Below, piece by piece: positions 9,049-18,386 of a DNA stretch of 64,000 bases (its first letter is position 1; every line of letters begins with the position of its first letter). Position numbers and translations under genes: made by a program. Origin of the DNA: Lentilactobacillus rapi DSM 19907 = JCM 15042 (GTDB taxonomy: Bacteria; Bacillota; Bacilli; Lactobacillales; Lactobacillaceae); the NCBI RefSeq assembly GCF_001436255.1, contig NZ_AZEI01000082.1:44023-108022 (forward strand), written 5' to 3'. Below the pieces are notes generated by a model, which made no database searches, was not told the origin of the DNA, and saw only the letters and a list, made by a program, of their open reading frames with translations.

Positions 9049-9140
9049 TTAATCAACCACCTCCAACCATTGCTATGGGTTTATTATAGCCCGAAGTAAC
9101 AGTAAATTCTTACGCAACTGACACAACAGATTGGATGCAC

Positions 9141-9189
9141 AAAAATAATCCGCACCATTCCAGAAGTGGAAATGATGCGGATTATTTTT
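9141..9189. terminator. Intrinsic terminator downstream of the yjeM-like gene
   Basis: A perfect 14-bp stem, AAAAATAATCCGCA with TGCGGATTATTTTT. A and T runs are built into the arms, so it can work on both strands; on the minus strand it ends the transporter transcript. Confidence 0.85.
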
Positions 9190-9248
9190 AGATAGCTGAG
9201 ATTTCATTCAGAATTCAAATGATCTCCCAATTAGCATTCACAATAAGC

Positions 9249-10748
9249 TTACAATTTGTCAATTGGTTCTTTTAACTTCTTAGATTGATAAATTAAGAAC
9301 ATCCAGGCGACAAAGCCGAAGAAGATTGGCCCGATAATGGTCCAGAACGCCGTGACGTAATCGTGACTCATGATTGGGGCAACCGCCGTGAATCCAATGC
9401 CGACAATCAATACAATCATGACAATGGCGACGATAATATCCGTCAACCAGCGATTAGTGAAGATTTCAAACGGCCGATTGAGGTCCTTACGGCGCTTAAA
9501 GAATGGGAAGGCGCCGATCAAGAAGAGATATGGGAACGAAGTGGAAATGTTCCCCATATTGGTCAAAATCATATAGAATTTCTTGGCACTGGAACCACCA
9601 AAGGTCACGAAGAAGATCAAAACTGCGACGACAACCGCTTGTGTCCACATCGCAAATGATGGCATCCCCTTATCATTGAGTTTCGTCATTCGAGCCGGCC
9701 AAAAGTCGGGGTTTGATCCCATAATAAAGGACTTCAATGGCGAATAGATCAGAATAAAGAACGACCCCATATAAGCCATGAACATACTCAAGCCGGCAAA
9801 ACGGGCAAATGACGTTCCGAGAATCAGGCAGGCAGCGTTAGATAGATGCATGCTTTGGCCTAAGACAACCCCCAGGTTATTCATGAGAACATAGGTAATA
9901 TTACCAAGGTTAACCTGGCCCTGGCCAATGACCGAATGCCAGTTGGCACTAATCCCCCAGAGGAAGATTGATAGTGAATAGGCAACCATAATGACCATGG
10001 TTGAAATCACCAAACCCTTGGGAAAATCTTTTTCAGGATTATCCATACTGTCGGTGACCCCACCCATTGTTTCGGTTCCGGCGTAGGCAAATACCGCGTA
10101 GATCACGAATGACAACAGGGCTAGTGATGATTGAAAATCGGGGTTCGGAGATTGAACGAAACTGTGCAGGCCATTCACTGGCTCGGCTAATTGACCGCCG
10201 TTCATGATCAGGATAATCAAGCTGGCGATAGCAAAGATGACGGTCAGCAGTGACACAAAGATCCCGCCTAATGACGTAATCTTGGAGATTGAATCCACGC
10301 CTCTAACCGCAAATGAAGTGACCACCAGGATCCAGAAGATCGCCATGACCCCAATCACTTGATTCGAATTTAAGCCGAACAGCGCCCAGCTTTGGGTCTG
10401 GTCATGACCAAAGATGGTCGTTGAAAATGGAATCCAGACTTTAGACGCCGTCGACATTAACCAAATAATCCAAGAAGACAGCCAAATGAATGTCCCGATA
10501 AATGCCCACCGGTCACCAATTGAGCCGGCCAGCCACGAATAAATTCCGCCATGGGCATCTTTAAAGGTTGACCCATATTCAGCAAACATTAAGGTACTTG
10601 GCAGTAAGAATAACAAGGCCGCAAAAACGTACCAAATAATGCTGGCATAGCCCATCTGATCGTAGGCCACCGTTGTGTTGGCAAAACCATAAATGGTCGA
10701 CATGATCATCAGGATCAGACTGATAAGTGTGATTTTTTTCTTTTTCAT
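9249..10748 (-). CDS. yjeM: APC amino acid transporter, YjeM/glutamate-GABA type
   Basis: A 499-aa protein of twelve or more hydrophobic helices. The N-terminus (KITLISLILMIMSTIYGFAN) and AEYGSTFKDAHGGIYSW near residue 60 match the YjeM branch of the glutamate/gamma-aminobutyrate transporter family. Members import or exchange amino acids; the substrate of YjeM is not settled. Translation most likely begins at ATG 10748; a TTG six codons upstream is open but lies on top of the GGGG site. The gene has its own promoter and terminator, so is a single unit. No decarboxylase is adjacent, which argues against a GadC-like acid-resistance role. Confidence 0.85.
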   Translation of the reverse strand: MKKKKITLISLILMIMSTIYGFANTTVAYDQMGYASIIWYVFAALLFLLPSTLMFAEYGSTFKDAHGGIYSWLAGSIGDRWAFIGTFIWLSSWIIWLMSTASKVWIPFSTTIFGHDQTQSWALFGLNSNQVIGVMAIFWILVVTSFAVRGVDSISKITSLGGIFVSLLTVIFAIASLIILIMNGGQLAEPVNGLHSFVQSPNPDFQSSLALLSFVIYAVFAYAGTETMGGVTDSMDNPEKDFPKGLVISTMVIMVAYSLSIFLWGISANWHSVIGQGQVNLGNITYVLMNNLGVVLGQSMHLSNAACLILGTSFARFAGLSMFMAYMGSFFILIYSPLKSFIMGSNPDFWPARMTKLNDKGMPSFAMWTQAVVVAVLIFFVTFGGSSAKKFYMILTNMGNISTSFPYLFLIGAFPFFKRRKDLNRPFEIFTNRWLTDIIVAIVMIVLIVGIGFTAVAPIMSHDYVTAFWTIIGPIFFGFVAWMFLIYQSKKLKEPIDKL

Positions 10749-10818
10749 AATAATGACATACCCCAAAATAATTTATTTGATAAAATGAATAATCTTGCTA
10801 GAAAAAACAAGGTTAACT

Positions 10819-10847
10819 TTAGCATGGCTTTATTAAAATCATGTCAA
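10819..10847 (-). promoter_or_regulatory. Promoter of the yjeM-like gene
   Basis: Minus-strand TTGACA (10842-10847) and TGCTAA (10819-10824) with 17 bp spacing, about 70 bp from the ATG. The rest of 10848-11086 shows no gene or clear element. Confidence 0.5.
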
Positions 10848-11086
10848 AAAGCCTTGATGATTCGGTTGTCAATTATTAAAGTATCTGGCCAAATTCACAG
10901 TAAGCAAATCCAGTCAATTTGTATAAAACCAGCAAGAACTTGTATATCCCGTTAAACCGCCGTTCTAACAAGGCCAAACAGGCACAATTGTGAAGCAATC
11001 CACAACGAGAGATCCATCAACATTACAAAAAAGTAATTTCTGATTAGGGAACGGTGTGGAAAATCTAATTTGGGAATAAGAGAATC

Positions 11087-11193
11087 GGACGAAAGCCAAT
11101 TAATCCCAGGATTTAAGTCAAAAAAAACAATGCATCCTGGTTTGAGAATGCACTGCTCTTTGGCTTAAACAACAGAAATTAGCCGTTTGTGGC
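11087..11193 (-). repeat. F2 palindromic repeat (diverged copy)
   Basis: Begins GGACGAAAGCC and ends AGCCGTTTGTGGC, with a central TTTAAG/CTTAAA and AATGCA/TGCATT hairpin. Placed directly after the stop of the MFS gene, so a likely terminator. Confidence 0.7.
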
Positions 11194-11212
11194 AAGTTCC
11201 ATCTGACAAGCA

Positions 11213-12409
11213 TTATTTAACGGAAGTCTCACTCATTGCTGCCCGCTTCGTCATGACCCTGTCTTGAAAGTAAAAGACAATGCCAATTCCGACCAGCACA
11301 ATGCTAAAGACAGGGAATGGCGCGCCCAAGCCAGTAGTTCCGGAAACGACTTGGGCAATTTTCATGCCGAATGGTGACAAGAAATTGCCGAGGTTGCAGC
11401 CGATCAGAATCAAAGAAGTTGCAAACGCCATCCGCTTTTTGGAAACGTAAAGGCTGAGTGAATTATAAATGAATGGGAAAATTAAGCTGCCGGGAATCCC
11501 GCTAATCACGTAACCAATGAGTAACATCGAGAAATTGTCGCCAGAAAAGCCGACGAGTAGGTTTGCGATGATTAACAGACCAATCCCAATGTAAAGACAC
11601 CCTTTGCCTGTCCATTTGTTCAACAGGCCAAAGAAGCTTCCTGTAATAATGCCAATGATCGGCATTGCCGCTAAGATATTAGAGGCATTGTAGTTGGCCC
11701 CTTTGATCGCAACAGCCATTGATGAGAAACGAACGCTTAAGGCGGTAAAAATCATGACCAACAGTAAGGCGAAAATTGCCATGATCCAGACAGTTGGTGA
11801 CAGGTTGAACAGCGATCCGGGTTGAGAATCCTGCTCATCATTTGAATGAGGATTGACTTCTGGCGCAAAGATCCAAAAAACCAAGAGAATTGGGAAAGCG
11901 ATTAAGTAGATCGCAAAGGACATATGCCAGTTCATTGCCAACAACACCCCAGCGATGATGGTCAATGTGGCATTACCCACATTTTCAGCGGATCCCCGAA
12001 AGCCCTGTAACGTCGCTTTCGTATTCGGTTCGCGGTCAAATAAGACGTTGATGATCGAAACAGCCAACGAGTTAATCAAGCCAAATCCAGCCCCTAAAAT
12101 GAACCGACTCGCTAAGATCACCGGATAGTTCTGCAATAACATTGGTGCCCCGCCGGCAATTCCAACCAGTAACAGCCCCAAAGCAATTGTCTTCTTAATT
12201 CCGATCCAATCGGCTAACACAGCTGATAATAATACAAAGATAACCACTGATAATGCTGGTGCGGTGGACAATAGTTCCATTTCAGTATTCGAAATTTTTA
12301 AGCCCGACTGAATTAACGGCAATGCCCCATTAATTGATCCTGCGCTGGTTAAGACCAACGAAACGGATAGGACCGCTAATTTGCTCATAAAACTGTTTTT
12401 ATTTCTCAT
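11213..12409 (-). CDS. MFS transporter of the alpha-galactoside locus
   Basis: A 398-aa, twelve-helix major facilitator protein. The loop ADWIGIKKT after helix 2 fits the MFS consensus. Start ATG 12409 has GGGGAG 7 nt upstream; an upstream in-frame extension of eight codons lacks a site. It is divergent from a GH36 alpha-galactosidase, and both promoters carry an identical GTTTACT tandem, so it likely imports the alpha-galactoside (melibiose, raffinose or a plant galactoside) that the enzyme hydrolyses. Sequence alone would also fit a drug or nucleoside exporter; the role is inferred from context. Confidence 0.8.
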   Translation of the reverse strand: MRNKNSFMSKLAVLSVSLVLTSAGSINGALPLIQSGLKISNTEMELLSTAPALSVVIFVLLSAVLADWIGIKKTIALGLLLVGIAGGAPMLLQNYPVILASRFILGAGFGLINSLAVSIINVLFDREPNTKATLQGFRGSAENVGNATLTIIAGVLLAMNWHMSFAIYLIAFPILLVFWIFAPEVNPHSNDEQDSQPGSLFNLSPTVWIMAIFALLLVMIFTALSVRFSSMAVAIKGANYNASNILAAMPIIGIITGSFFGLLNKWTGKGCLYIGIGLLIIANLLVGFSGDNFSMLLIGYVISGIPGSLIFPFIYNSLSLYVSKKRMAFATSLILIGCNLGNFLSPFGMKIAQVVSGTTGLGAPFPVFSIVLVGIGIVFYFQDRVMTKRAAMSETSVK

Positions 12410-12475
12410 TGCCTGTCTCCCCTTTGGTATCAATCACGATTCGTGTAATCACTTACAGAAACCGTTTTCAATTTT

Positions 12476-12517
12476 GTTTACTGTTTACTTATACGCCAAT
12501 TCCGACCCAAAAGTCAA
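12476..12517 (-). promoter_or_regulatory. MFS promoter with GTTTACT tandem operator
   Basis: Minus-strand TTGACT (12512-12517) and TATAAG (12488-12493), 18 bp apart. The tandem GTTTACTGTTTACT at 12476-12489 overlaps the -10 box and is found again at 12706-12719 before the alpha-galactosidase, with a related single copy before lacI. It is the best candidate operator of the local LacI protein. Confidence 0.6.
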
Positions 12518-12663
12518 GCCTAACTTGTCCGAATTTTATCATTCGCCATTATCAAAATCCATTCGATCCTTTATGTAGTCTTAGTTTTAGCCAATAAGGC
12601 CGCTCGACTAAAAATAACAAACCACCATCAAAAGCTGATGGTTCCCTCAGCTTTAGACGGTAG

Positions 12664-12719
12664 TTGACAGGTGTGCTAAAAGCGCTTACAATGTCACTTA
12701 TAGATGTTTACTGTTTACT
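12664..12719 (+). promoter_or_regulatory. Alpha-galactosidase promoter with cre and GTTTACT operator
   Basis: TTGACA (12664-12669) and TACAAT (12687-12692) are 17 bp apart. TAAAAGCGCTTACA at 12677-12690 matches cre at all but one fixed position and fills the spacer. Just after the start point lie GTTTACTGTTTACT (12706-12719) and TGTT-TACT-AACA (12712-12723), so a repressor here would block elongation. The layout gives dual control: CcpA plus local repressor. Confidence 0.7.
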
Positions 12720-12745
12720 AACAAATAACGCGGAGGAATTCAACC

Positions 12746-14956
12746 ATGCCAGCAGAAATCAAGGTCACTACCATTCATAATCAACCGATTTTTCATTTAA
12801 GTAACTCAACAATCAGCTACATCTTCGGAGTTGAAGATCACCAAGTCCTTACCCACTACTACTTTGGCAAACGGGTGCCGGACTATTCCGGGACGTTGCG
12901 CTATCCGCGACTCGACCGCTCGTTTTCGCCTAATTTTGGGGATGCGACGGATCGCAACTATTCCCTTGATACCCTCCCGCAGGAATACCCCAGCTTTGGC
13001 GCCGGCGACTTCCGGGAGCCAGCCATTGTCATCGATCAAGCAAATGGATCCTCAATCACCAATTTTACTTATCAAGATTACAAATTGACTGAAGGCAAAG
13101 AAACCTTGCCCGGCCTGCCAAGTACCTTTGCGGGCAAAAGTGAGGCCAGAACAATCTCAATTAAGCTTTACGACCAGGTCGCCAAACTCGCGGTAACCCT
13201 TCATTACACCATCTTTTCCGACTTACCGATTATCACCCGCAGTTCGACGATCGAAAACACTGGCGACCAACCAATTGACATTCAACGGGCAGCCAGCATG
13301 AATTTGGACTTGCCTAAAAACAATTACCAATTACTTCAATTGCCTGGCCGCTACGCAGAAGAACGGCAACTGCAAATCGAACCAATCAGCGCTGGAATTA
13401 AAGTATTGGACTCCAAACGCAGTTCTTCAAGTCACATGCAAAGCCCATTCTTTGCGTTGGTGAGCCCCGGAATCAATGAACAAAGCGGCACGGCTTATGG
13501 ATTTAGCCTCATTTATAGCGGCAACCACAAGAGCCTGATTCAAAAAGATCCTTATGAACAACTCCGAATTCAAATGGGCATTAATGACTTTAACTTCAAT
13601 TGGCAGCTTGAAGCAAACCAATCCTTCCAAACGCCTGAAGTCATGATGAACTTTAGCGATCACGGTCTCAATGACTTATCTCAGAATTTCCATCAGCTGA
13701 TCCAGCGACACTTGATCCGTTCCAAGTTTGTCAATCAGCCCCGACCGATCCTCATTAACAACTGGGAAGCCACCTACTTTGATTTTGACGAAGAAAAAAT
13801 TCAGCGGATTATTAAGAAGTCCGCTGAACTAGGAGTTGAACTATTTGTATTAGATGATGGTTGGTTTGGCCATCGAAACGATGATAAATCGTCACTGGGG
13901 GACTGGTACGTCAACAAGAACAAGCTGCCAAACGGCTTATCAAGCCTGGCAGACTTAGCTCATCAACAGGGAATGAAATTTGGCCTCTGGTTTGAACCAG
14001 AAATGATCTCTGCCGACTCCGACCTCTATCGGGCGCATCCAGACTGGGCAATTCACACCCCCAACCGGCCGATGTCGCTTGGCCGCGACCAATACGTCCT
14101 AGACTTTGGCCGCAAAGGAATTCGCGATAACATCTTCAAACAACTATGTGACGTCCTCGATCACGCTGACATTGATTACATTAAGTGGGATATGAACCGC
14201 AACATCACCGAACTGTATAATGCTGACCTGCCAGCCAATCAGCAAGGTGAGGCATCCCATCGGTATATTCTTGGCGTCTATGATTTCATGAATCAGCTAA
14301 CGACCCGCTACCCGAATATTTTATTTGAAGGCTGTTCTGGTGGCGGCGGCCGCTTTGACGCCGGCATGCTCGCCTATACTCCACAGATCTGGACATCCGA
14401 CAATACGGATGCGGCCGAACGGCTCAAAATTCAATACGGCACCAGCTTGGTATTCCCACCGGTTTCAATGGGCGCCCACGTGTCAAAAGTGCCGAATCCA
14501 AATACCGGTCGCACGATCGATATTCAGTTCAGGTCAATGGTCGCCAACTCCGCTAACATGGGTTACGAACTGGATCCGTTCACACTAACCCCTGAACAGG
14601 CGGATGTTGTTAAAGCTGAAAATCAGTGGTATAAAGCAAACCGGAACTTGATCCAATTTGGCACCTTTTATCGCCTCATCAGTCCATTCAACAATAATCA
14701 AGCTGCTTGGATGTTTGTTGATGCCGATCAATCCAAGGCTGTGGTCATGTTCTTTAACCTGATGAATCAACCCTCTTATCCACTGACCGTATTAAAACTG
14801 CAAGGATTAGATCCAAACGCCAAATATCAAATCAATGATGGGCAGGTCGCCTATGGAAGTGAATTAATGAACCTCGGCTTCTACCCCATGGGCCAACCAA
14901 GTCACGACTTTACCAGCGCCCGCTTTGAACTCAAAAAAGTGCCGTCTCACGATTAA
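12746..14956 (+). CDS. melA: Alpha-galactosidase, glycoside hydrolase family 36
   Basis: A 736-aa cytoplasmic enzyme, the usual length for tetrameric lactobacillus GH36. It has the N-terminal beta-sandwich, then the barrel with the nucleophile Asp482 in KWDMNR, the CSGGGGRFD motif, and the acid/base Asp552 in SDNTDAAERL. It hydrolyses terminal alpha-1,6-galactose from melibiose, raffinose and stachyose by a retaining mechanism. GGAGG precedes the ATG. No galactokinase or sucrose phosphorylase gene is next to it, so galactose is handled elsewhere. The 3' end overlaps the convergent lacI gene by 26 bp. Confidence 0.95.
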   Translation: MPAEIKVTTIHNQPIFHLSNSTISYIFGVEDHQVLTHYYFGKRVPDYSGTLRYPRLDRSFSPNFGDATDRNYSLDTLPQEYPSFGAGDFREPAIVIDQANGSSITNFTYQDYKLTEGKETLPGLPSTFAGKSEARTISIKLYDQVAKLAVTLHYTIFSDLPIITRSSTIENTGDQPIDIQRAASMNLDLPKNNYQLLQLPGRYAEERQLQIEPISAGIKVLDSKRSSSSHMQSPFFALVSPGINEQSGTAYGFSLIYSGNHKSLIQKDPYEQLRIQMGINDFNFNWQLEANQSFQTPEVMMNFSDHGLNDLSQNFHQLIQRHLIRSKFVNQPRPILINNWEATYFDFDEEKIQRIIKKSAELGVELFVLDDGWFGHRNDDKSSLGDWYVNKNKLPNGLSSLADLAHQQGMKFGLWFEPEMISADSDLYRAHPDWAIHTPNRPMSLGRDQYVLDFGRKGIRDNIFKQLCDVLDHADIDYIKWDMNRNITELYNADLPANQQGEASHRYILGVYDFMNQLTTRYPNILFEGCSGGGGRFDAGMLAYTPQIWTSDNTDAAERLKIQYGTSLVFPPVSMGAHVSKVPNPNTGRTIDIQFRSMVANSANMGYELDPFTLTPEQADVVKAENQWYKANRNLIQFGTFYRLISPFNNNQAAWMFVDADQSKAVVMFFNLMNQPSYPLTVLKLQGLDPNAKYQINDGQVAYGSELMNLGFYPMGQPSHDFTSARFELKKVPSHD

Positions 14957-15938
14957 TTAATTTCCCTTGAAGGGTTAATTGGCGAATGGTCGAATGTTGG
15001 GACTCAAGCTCCGCAACCAAAATTCTGACCGCTTCAGTGCCAATCTCCATCGTCGGAATTTGAAACGTCGTTAAGCTGGGAACTAAATACTTCGCAAAGT
15101 CCAAGTCATCGAAACTGGTGACTTGGACTTTTTGCGGTACCGCCACCTTTAAATCATGGAGACAGCGAATGACCCCCATCGCAATCGGATCGGATGCGGC
15201 AATAATCGCCTGAACGTCCGGAAAATCACTCACTAATTTTTGAGTGGCTTGATAGCCAAACGCTGGCGTCCATTCCCCTATCTCAGTGTGGCCAGTCAAT
15301 GCGTCATTTTTGGCCACGGTTGCTTTAAAAAGCGTCTCCCGAATGTCTTCATGTTGATGAATGAGCTGACCATTGAACCCCACACTCCGCAGACGGCCGC
15401 CGATCAATGCAATATGAGTTAAGCCTTGACTGTTGAGTTGGTCTAAGGTTTGGGTGATCATCCCAGCTAAATTGGGACTAACCTGGTTGGCGACGAGTTC
15501 ACTAATTTGGTTGTCGGCGAGCACCAAATGTTCATTCTCCCCACGCAGCTTTTCAATAACCTGATCCTCAATGGCCCCCACTAGCACCAGGCCGGCATAT
15601 TTGGGTAAATCATTCATCTCTGGGGCTTCGGGTAAACGGTAAATTGTCTTAACCTTGTAGTGCGCTTCAGCGGCCGCTTGAGAAATTCCCTGCATCATCA
15701 CCCGGAAGTATGTGTCATTGACCTCCTCTTCTTCGCTCAAGGTGGTAATAACGCATAACGAATGAACCCACTTGCGGCCGTTGCGCCTCGTCGGTTGATA
15801 ATTGTATTTTTTAATCATGTCAAGCACCCGCTGCCGGGTTTCCGGCGAAATTGAGAGACTGGGGTCCTCACTTAGAACCCGAGAAACAACGCCGGGAGAT
15901 ACTTGGGCGAGCTTGGCTAATTGACGAATGTTAATCAT
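14931..15938 (-). CDS. LacI-family transcriptional repressor of the galactoside locus
   Basis: A 335-aa protein with the LacI helix-turn-helix at residues 3-22 (IRQLAKLAQVSPGVVSRVL) and hinge, then a periplasmic-binding-protein-like sugar domain (GLVLVGAIED, TSFDDLDFAKYLVPSLTTF). Repressors of this type release DNA when they bind a sugar inducer. Its own promoter region contains GTTTGTTTACTTATA at 15974-15988, related to the tandem GTTTACT elements before the transporter and the galactosidase, so it probably regulates itself and both neighbours. The stop lies inside the end of the galactosidase gene on the other strand. Confidence 0.88.
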   Translation of the reverse strand: MINIRQLAKLAQVSPGVVSRVLSEDPSLSISPETRQRVLDMIKKYNYQPTRRNGRKWVHSLCVITTLSEEEEVNDTYFRVMMQGISQAAAEAHYKVKTIYRLPEAPEMNDLPKYAGLVLVGAIEDQVIEKLRGENEHLVLADNQISELVANQVSPNLAGMITQTLDQLNSQGLTHIALIGGRLRSVGFNGQLIHQHEDIRETLFKATVAKNDALTGHTEIGEWTPAFGYQATQKLVSDFPDVQAIIAASDPIAMGVIRCLHDLKVAVPQKVQVTSFDDLDFAKYLVPSLTTFQIPTMEIGTEAVRILVAELESQHSTIRQLTLQGKLINRETALF

Positions 15939-15973
15939 GATGGGACTCCTTAGTACTTCTTTTTGAACTGACA

Positions 15974-15990
15974 GTTTGTTTACTTATAAA
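15974..15990 (-). promoter_or_regulatory. Candidate autoregulatory operator before lacI
   Basis: GTTTGTTTACTTATAAA shares GTTTACT with the two tandem operators at 12476 and 12706 and, on the minus strand, includes a TATAAG -10-like box. No strong -35 box is visible. Confidence 0.4.
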
Positions 15991-16025
15991 GTATATCAGA
16001 CGAATGGCAGATTATTCGCAGGAAA

Positions 16026-16059
16026 CAAAAAAAGTGCCCGGTTTGACCCGAACACTTTT
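16026..16059 (-). terminator. Terminator after the MucBP/DUF5776 gene
   Basis: On the minus strand AAAAGTG pairs with CACTTTT around a CGG/CCG inner stem, followed by a run of seven T. Confidence 0.75.
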
Positions 16060-16067
16060 AACTGTAT

Positions 16068-17474
16068 CTAATAATTTCCTTGAATCACTAATTTCTTATT
16101 GCCGGTAATGTAATTGCCGTTTGCCAGCTGGTAACGGGTTGTCAAGTTGTGCTTCACAATCTTTTTAACGGTCAGGCGAGTGCCCTTCTTGTAATTGGTA
16201 ATCTTGTGAGTCAAGTTCACCTGCTTGTAGGCATTCACGCCCTTTTTGTTAATAACCGTCATCTTGTCATTTTTAGGCATTGTCTGGTAGTAAACTGGCA
16301 CAACGTACTTGCGGTTGGCAGTAATATAACCAACTTTGCCGGCGGTCTTGCTGCCATGGTTCACATCGCGAACTTTGTAACGAAGCGTACCATTCGTTGA
16401 ACGAGCGTAATTCACAACGACAAACATTGGTCGGTTAACTCGCTTAACTTTAGGATATTTGGCGATTCGTTGGCTGTTCTTAAAATTAGCAGTCTTATAG
16501 AGATAGATTCCCTTAGTTGCGTACACGGCGGCACCCTTCACAGCAGCATAATTGGGAACAGCTGGCTGTTCAGTCACAGTTGGCTGTTTGCTAGGGGTTG
16601 GAACTGTTGGCGTTGTACTTGATTCTTGCTTTGCTGGTACCGGATTATCACTTGGACCTGACGGCACAACCGGCGCTGTTTTAGGCACAACGTGGACGGT
16701 TAAATTGTTTGTGTCTTTGGCTAATGTATAAGCAATTGGCTTTGGATCAACTAACTGATAGCCTGCAGGTGCTACCGGTGTGTACTCACCAGTTTTGGCA
16801 ACAAAGCCATCAAATGAATCAGTAGTTACAATCGCACCATTAGCTTTATCATTCACATAGTTAACGGTTGCTGAAGCCGGTTGGTATTTATAAATAACCG
16901 TGATGGATGACGGTGCCAATTGACCGTAAAATTGCATGCTTAGTTGTGGTGCCCCATTAAATGAAATTCCCGCTTTCATGCCTTCAAGAAGATTGACAAA
17001 GCCTTCAGAAATTGTGTTAAATGGCTGCATCATTTCGTGACTCACCAAAGCATTTAAAAATGCCATATCCATATACTCGATTTTAGGAGCAGCATCGGGA
17101 TCAACTGGTTGATCCGTTACAACTACCCGCTTATTGGGAACATCCAACGACATGATTCTACTCGAAGACCCTATCATCGTTTGAAACGCCGGATCTATCC
17201 CGAACTTAACTGAAGAAGCCGTCTCCACTGGATTATAACCTGGAACACTTACGTTAACACAGTTTACATTAGAATTAGTAGCCGTAACCGTAAATTGCTC
17301 TGGCGCTTTTAGCTGATTACCCTTGGTATCAACCACATAAACCTTTGTTGTAATCTCGGTTGGTGGATCGTCAGCTTGCGCATTATGAAACTGACCGCCA
17401 GCTAACAATATTAGGGCAGTGGCTAGACCCAAAAAACACGCCATCATGATCCTCTTTATCCGATTCTTTATCAT
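16068..17474 (-). CDS. Secreted MucBP-like protein with C-terminal DUF5776 domain
   Basis: A 468-aa exported protein. Residues 1-40 form a signal peptide ending near AQADDPP. A first domain (about 40-195) is unassigned; a MucBP-like beta domain follows (about 195-275, with TVNYVND and GYQLVD); then a Pro/Thr/Ser linker; then two basic modules resembling DUF5776 repeats (from about 315), rich in Tyr, Lys and Asn and ending GNYITGNKKLVI. Such modules probably bind cell-wall polymers, replacing an LPXTG anchor, which is absent. The ATG at 17474 has GGAGGGGG before it. Likely a surface adhesin; the ligand is unknown. Confidence 0.8.
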   Translation of the reverse strand: MIKNRIKRIMMACFLGLATALILLAGGQFHNAQADDPPTEITTKVYVVDTKGNQLKAPEQFTVTATNSNVNCVNVSVPGYNPVETASSVKFGIDPAFQTMIGSSSRIMSLDVPNKRVVVTDQPVDPDAAPKIEYMDMAFLNALVSHEMMQPFNTISEGFVNLLEGMKAGISFNGAPQLSMQFYGQLAPSSITVIYKYQPASATVNYVNDKANGAIVTTDSFDGFVAKTGEYTPVAPAGYQLVDPKPIAYTLAKDTNNLTVHVVPKTAPVVPSGPSDNPVPAKQESSTTPTVPTPSKQPTVTEQPAVPNYAAVKGAAVYATKGIYLYKTANFKNSQRIAKYPKVKRVNRPMFVVVNYARSTNGTLRYKVRDVNHGSKTAGKVGYITANRKYVVPVYYQTMPKNDKMTVINKKGVNAYKQVNLTHKITNYKKGTRLTVKKIVKHNLTTRYQLANGNYITGNKKLVIQGNY

Positions 17475-17636
17475 TATTTCCCCCTCCAATCATGATAATG
17501 AAAACGTAATCAATCATATTCATTTTTAGTGTATGTGAATTATTGTTCAAAGTCAAATTTAATAATCCCTGGCAAAGAAAAGAACCAACCTAAGATAGAT
17601 TGGCTCTAAAAACTTGATTTAGCTAACTTTGAATGA

Positions 17637-18326
17637 TTAGTCCAACTTGGACTTATTCAATACATTCAACTTATCATCAAAATCATAAACAACTGGTTCG
17701 CCAGTTGCCATTTCCAAATTCATGATATCTTCATCGGAAATGTTTTCGATGTACTTAGAAAGTGCTCGCAATGAGTTACCATGAGCAGCAATGACAACGT
17801 TCTTGCCATCCAATAACTTAGGGGCAATTTGGTCTTCCCAGAATGGCATTACTCGTTCAAGGGTTACCTTGAGGTTTTCACCACCAGGAATAATGTGGGG
17901 ATCCAAGTTTGCGTAGCGACGGTCATGAACAGCTGAACCTTCATCGTCGGCTTTCAAAAGGGGTGGCAAAACATCATATGAACGACGCCAGATATGAACT
18001 TGTTCATCACCGTACTTTTCAGCAGCCTTCTTCTTGTTATGGCCTTGCAATGCACCATAGTGACGCTCGTTTAAACGCCATGATTTAACTTCTGGAATCC
18101 AAAGTTGATCTGAGTATTCCAAAACATAATGCAACGTCTTGATTGCCCGAGTTAATACTGAAGTAAACGCAAAATCAAATTCGATGCCGGCCTGTTTGAT
18201 TAACTTACCAGCGTTGATCGCTTGCTTAACGCCTTCCTCACTTAAATCAACGTCAACCCAACCAGTAAATTGGTTAGATAAATTCCATTCACTTTGACCA
18301 TGACGAATTAAAACAAGTTTTGCCAA
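17637..18326 (-). CDS. gpmA: 2,3-bisphosphoglycerate-dependent phosphoglycerate mutase
   Basis: A 229-aa member of the histidine phosphatase superfamily with [10 protein letters not shown] at the N-terminus (phospho-accepting His), [13 protein letters not shown], and AHGNSLRAL near residue 180. It interconverts 3- and 2-phosphoglycerate in glycolysis. The ATG at 18332 sits only 2 nt from the AGAGG site; TTG at 18326 has 8-nt spacing and yields [10 protein letters not shown], the family's standard N-terminus, so TTG is preferred. Lactobacilli often carry several gpm paralogues; whether this is the main glycolytic one cannot be told. Confidence 0.93.
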   Translation of the reverse strand: MAKLVLIRHGQSEWNLSNQFTGWVDVDLSEEGVKQAINAGKLIKQAGIEFDFAFTSVLTRAIKTLHYVLEYSDQLWIPEVKSWRLNERHYGALQGHNKKKAAEKYGDEQVHIWRRSYDVLPPLLKADDEGSAVHDRRYANLDPHIIPGGENLKVTLERVMPFWEDQIAPKLLDGKNVVIAAHGNSLRALSKYIENISDEDIMNLEMATGEPVVYDFDDKLNVLNKSKLD

Positions 18327-18386
18327 TATCATTACCTCTTTCTCTATTTGTCTATCAGTTGATTTTACACCAAATGAAATAATTTT

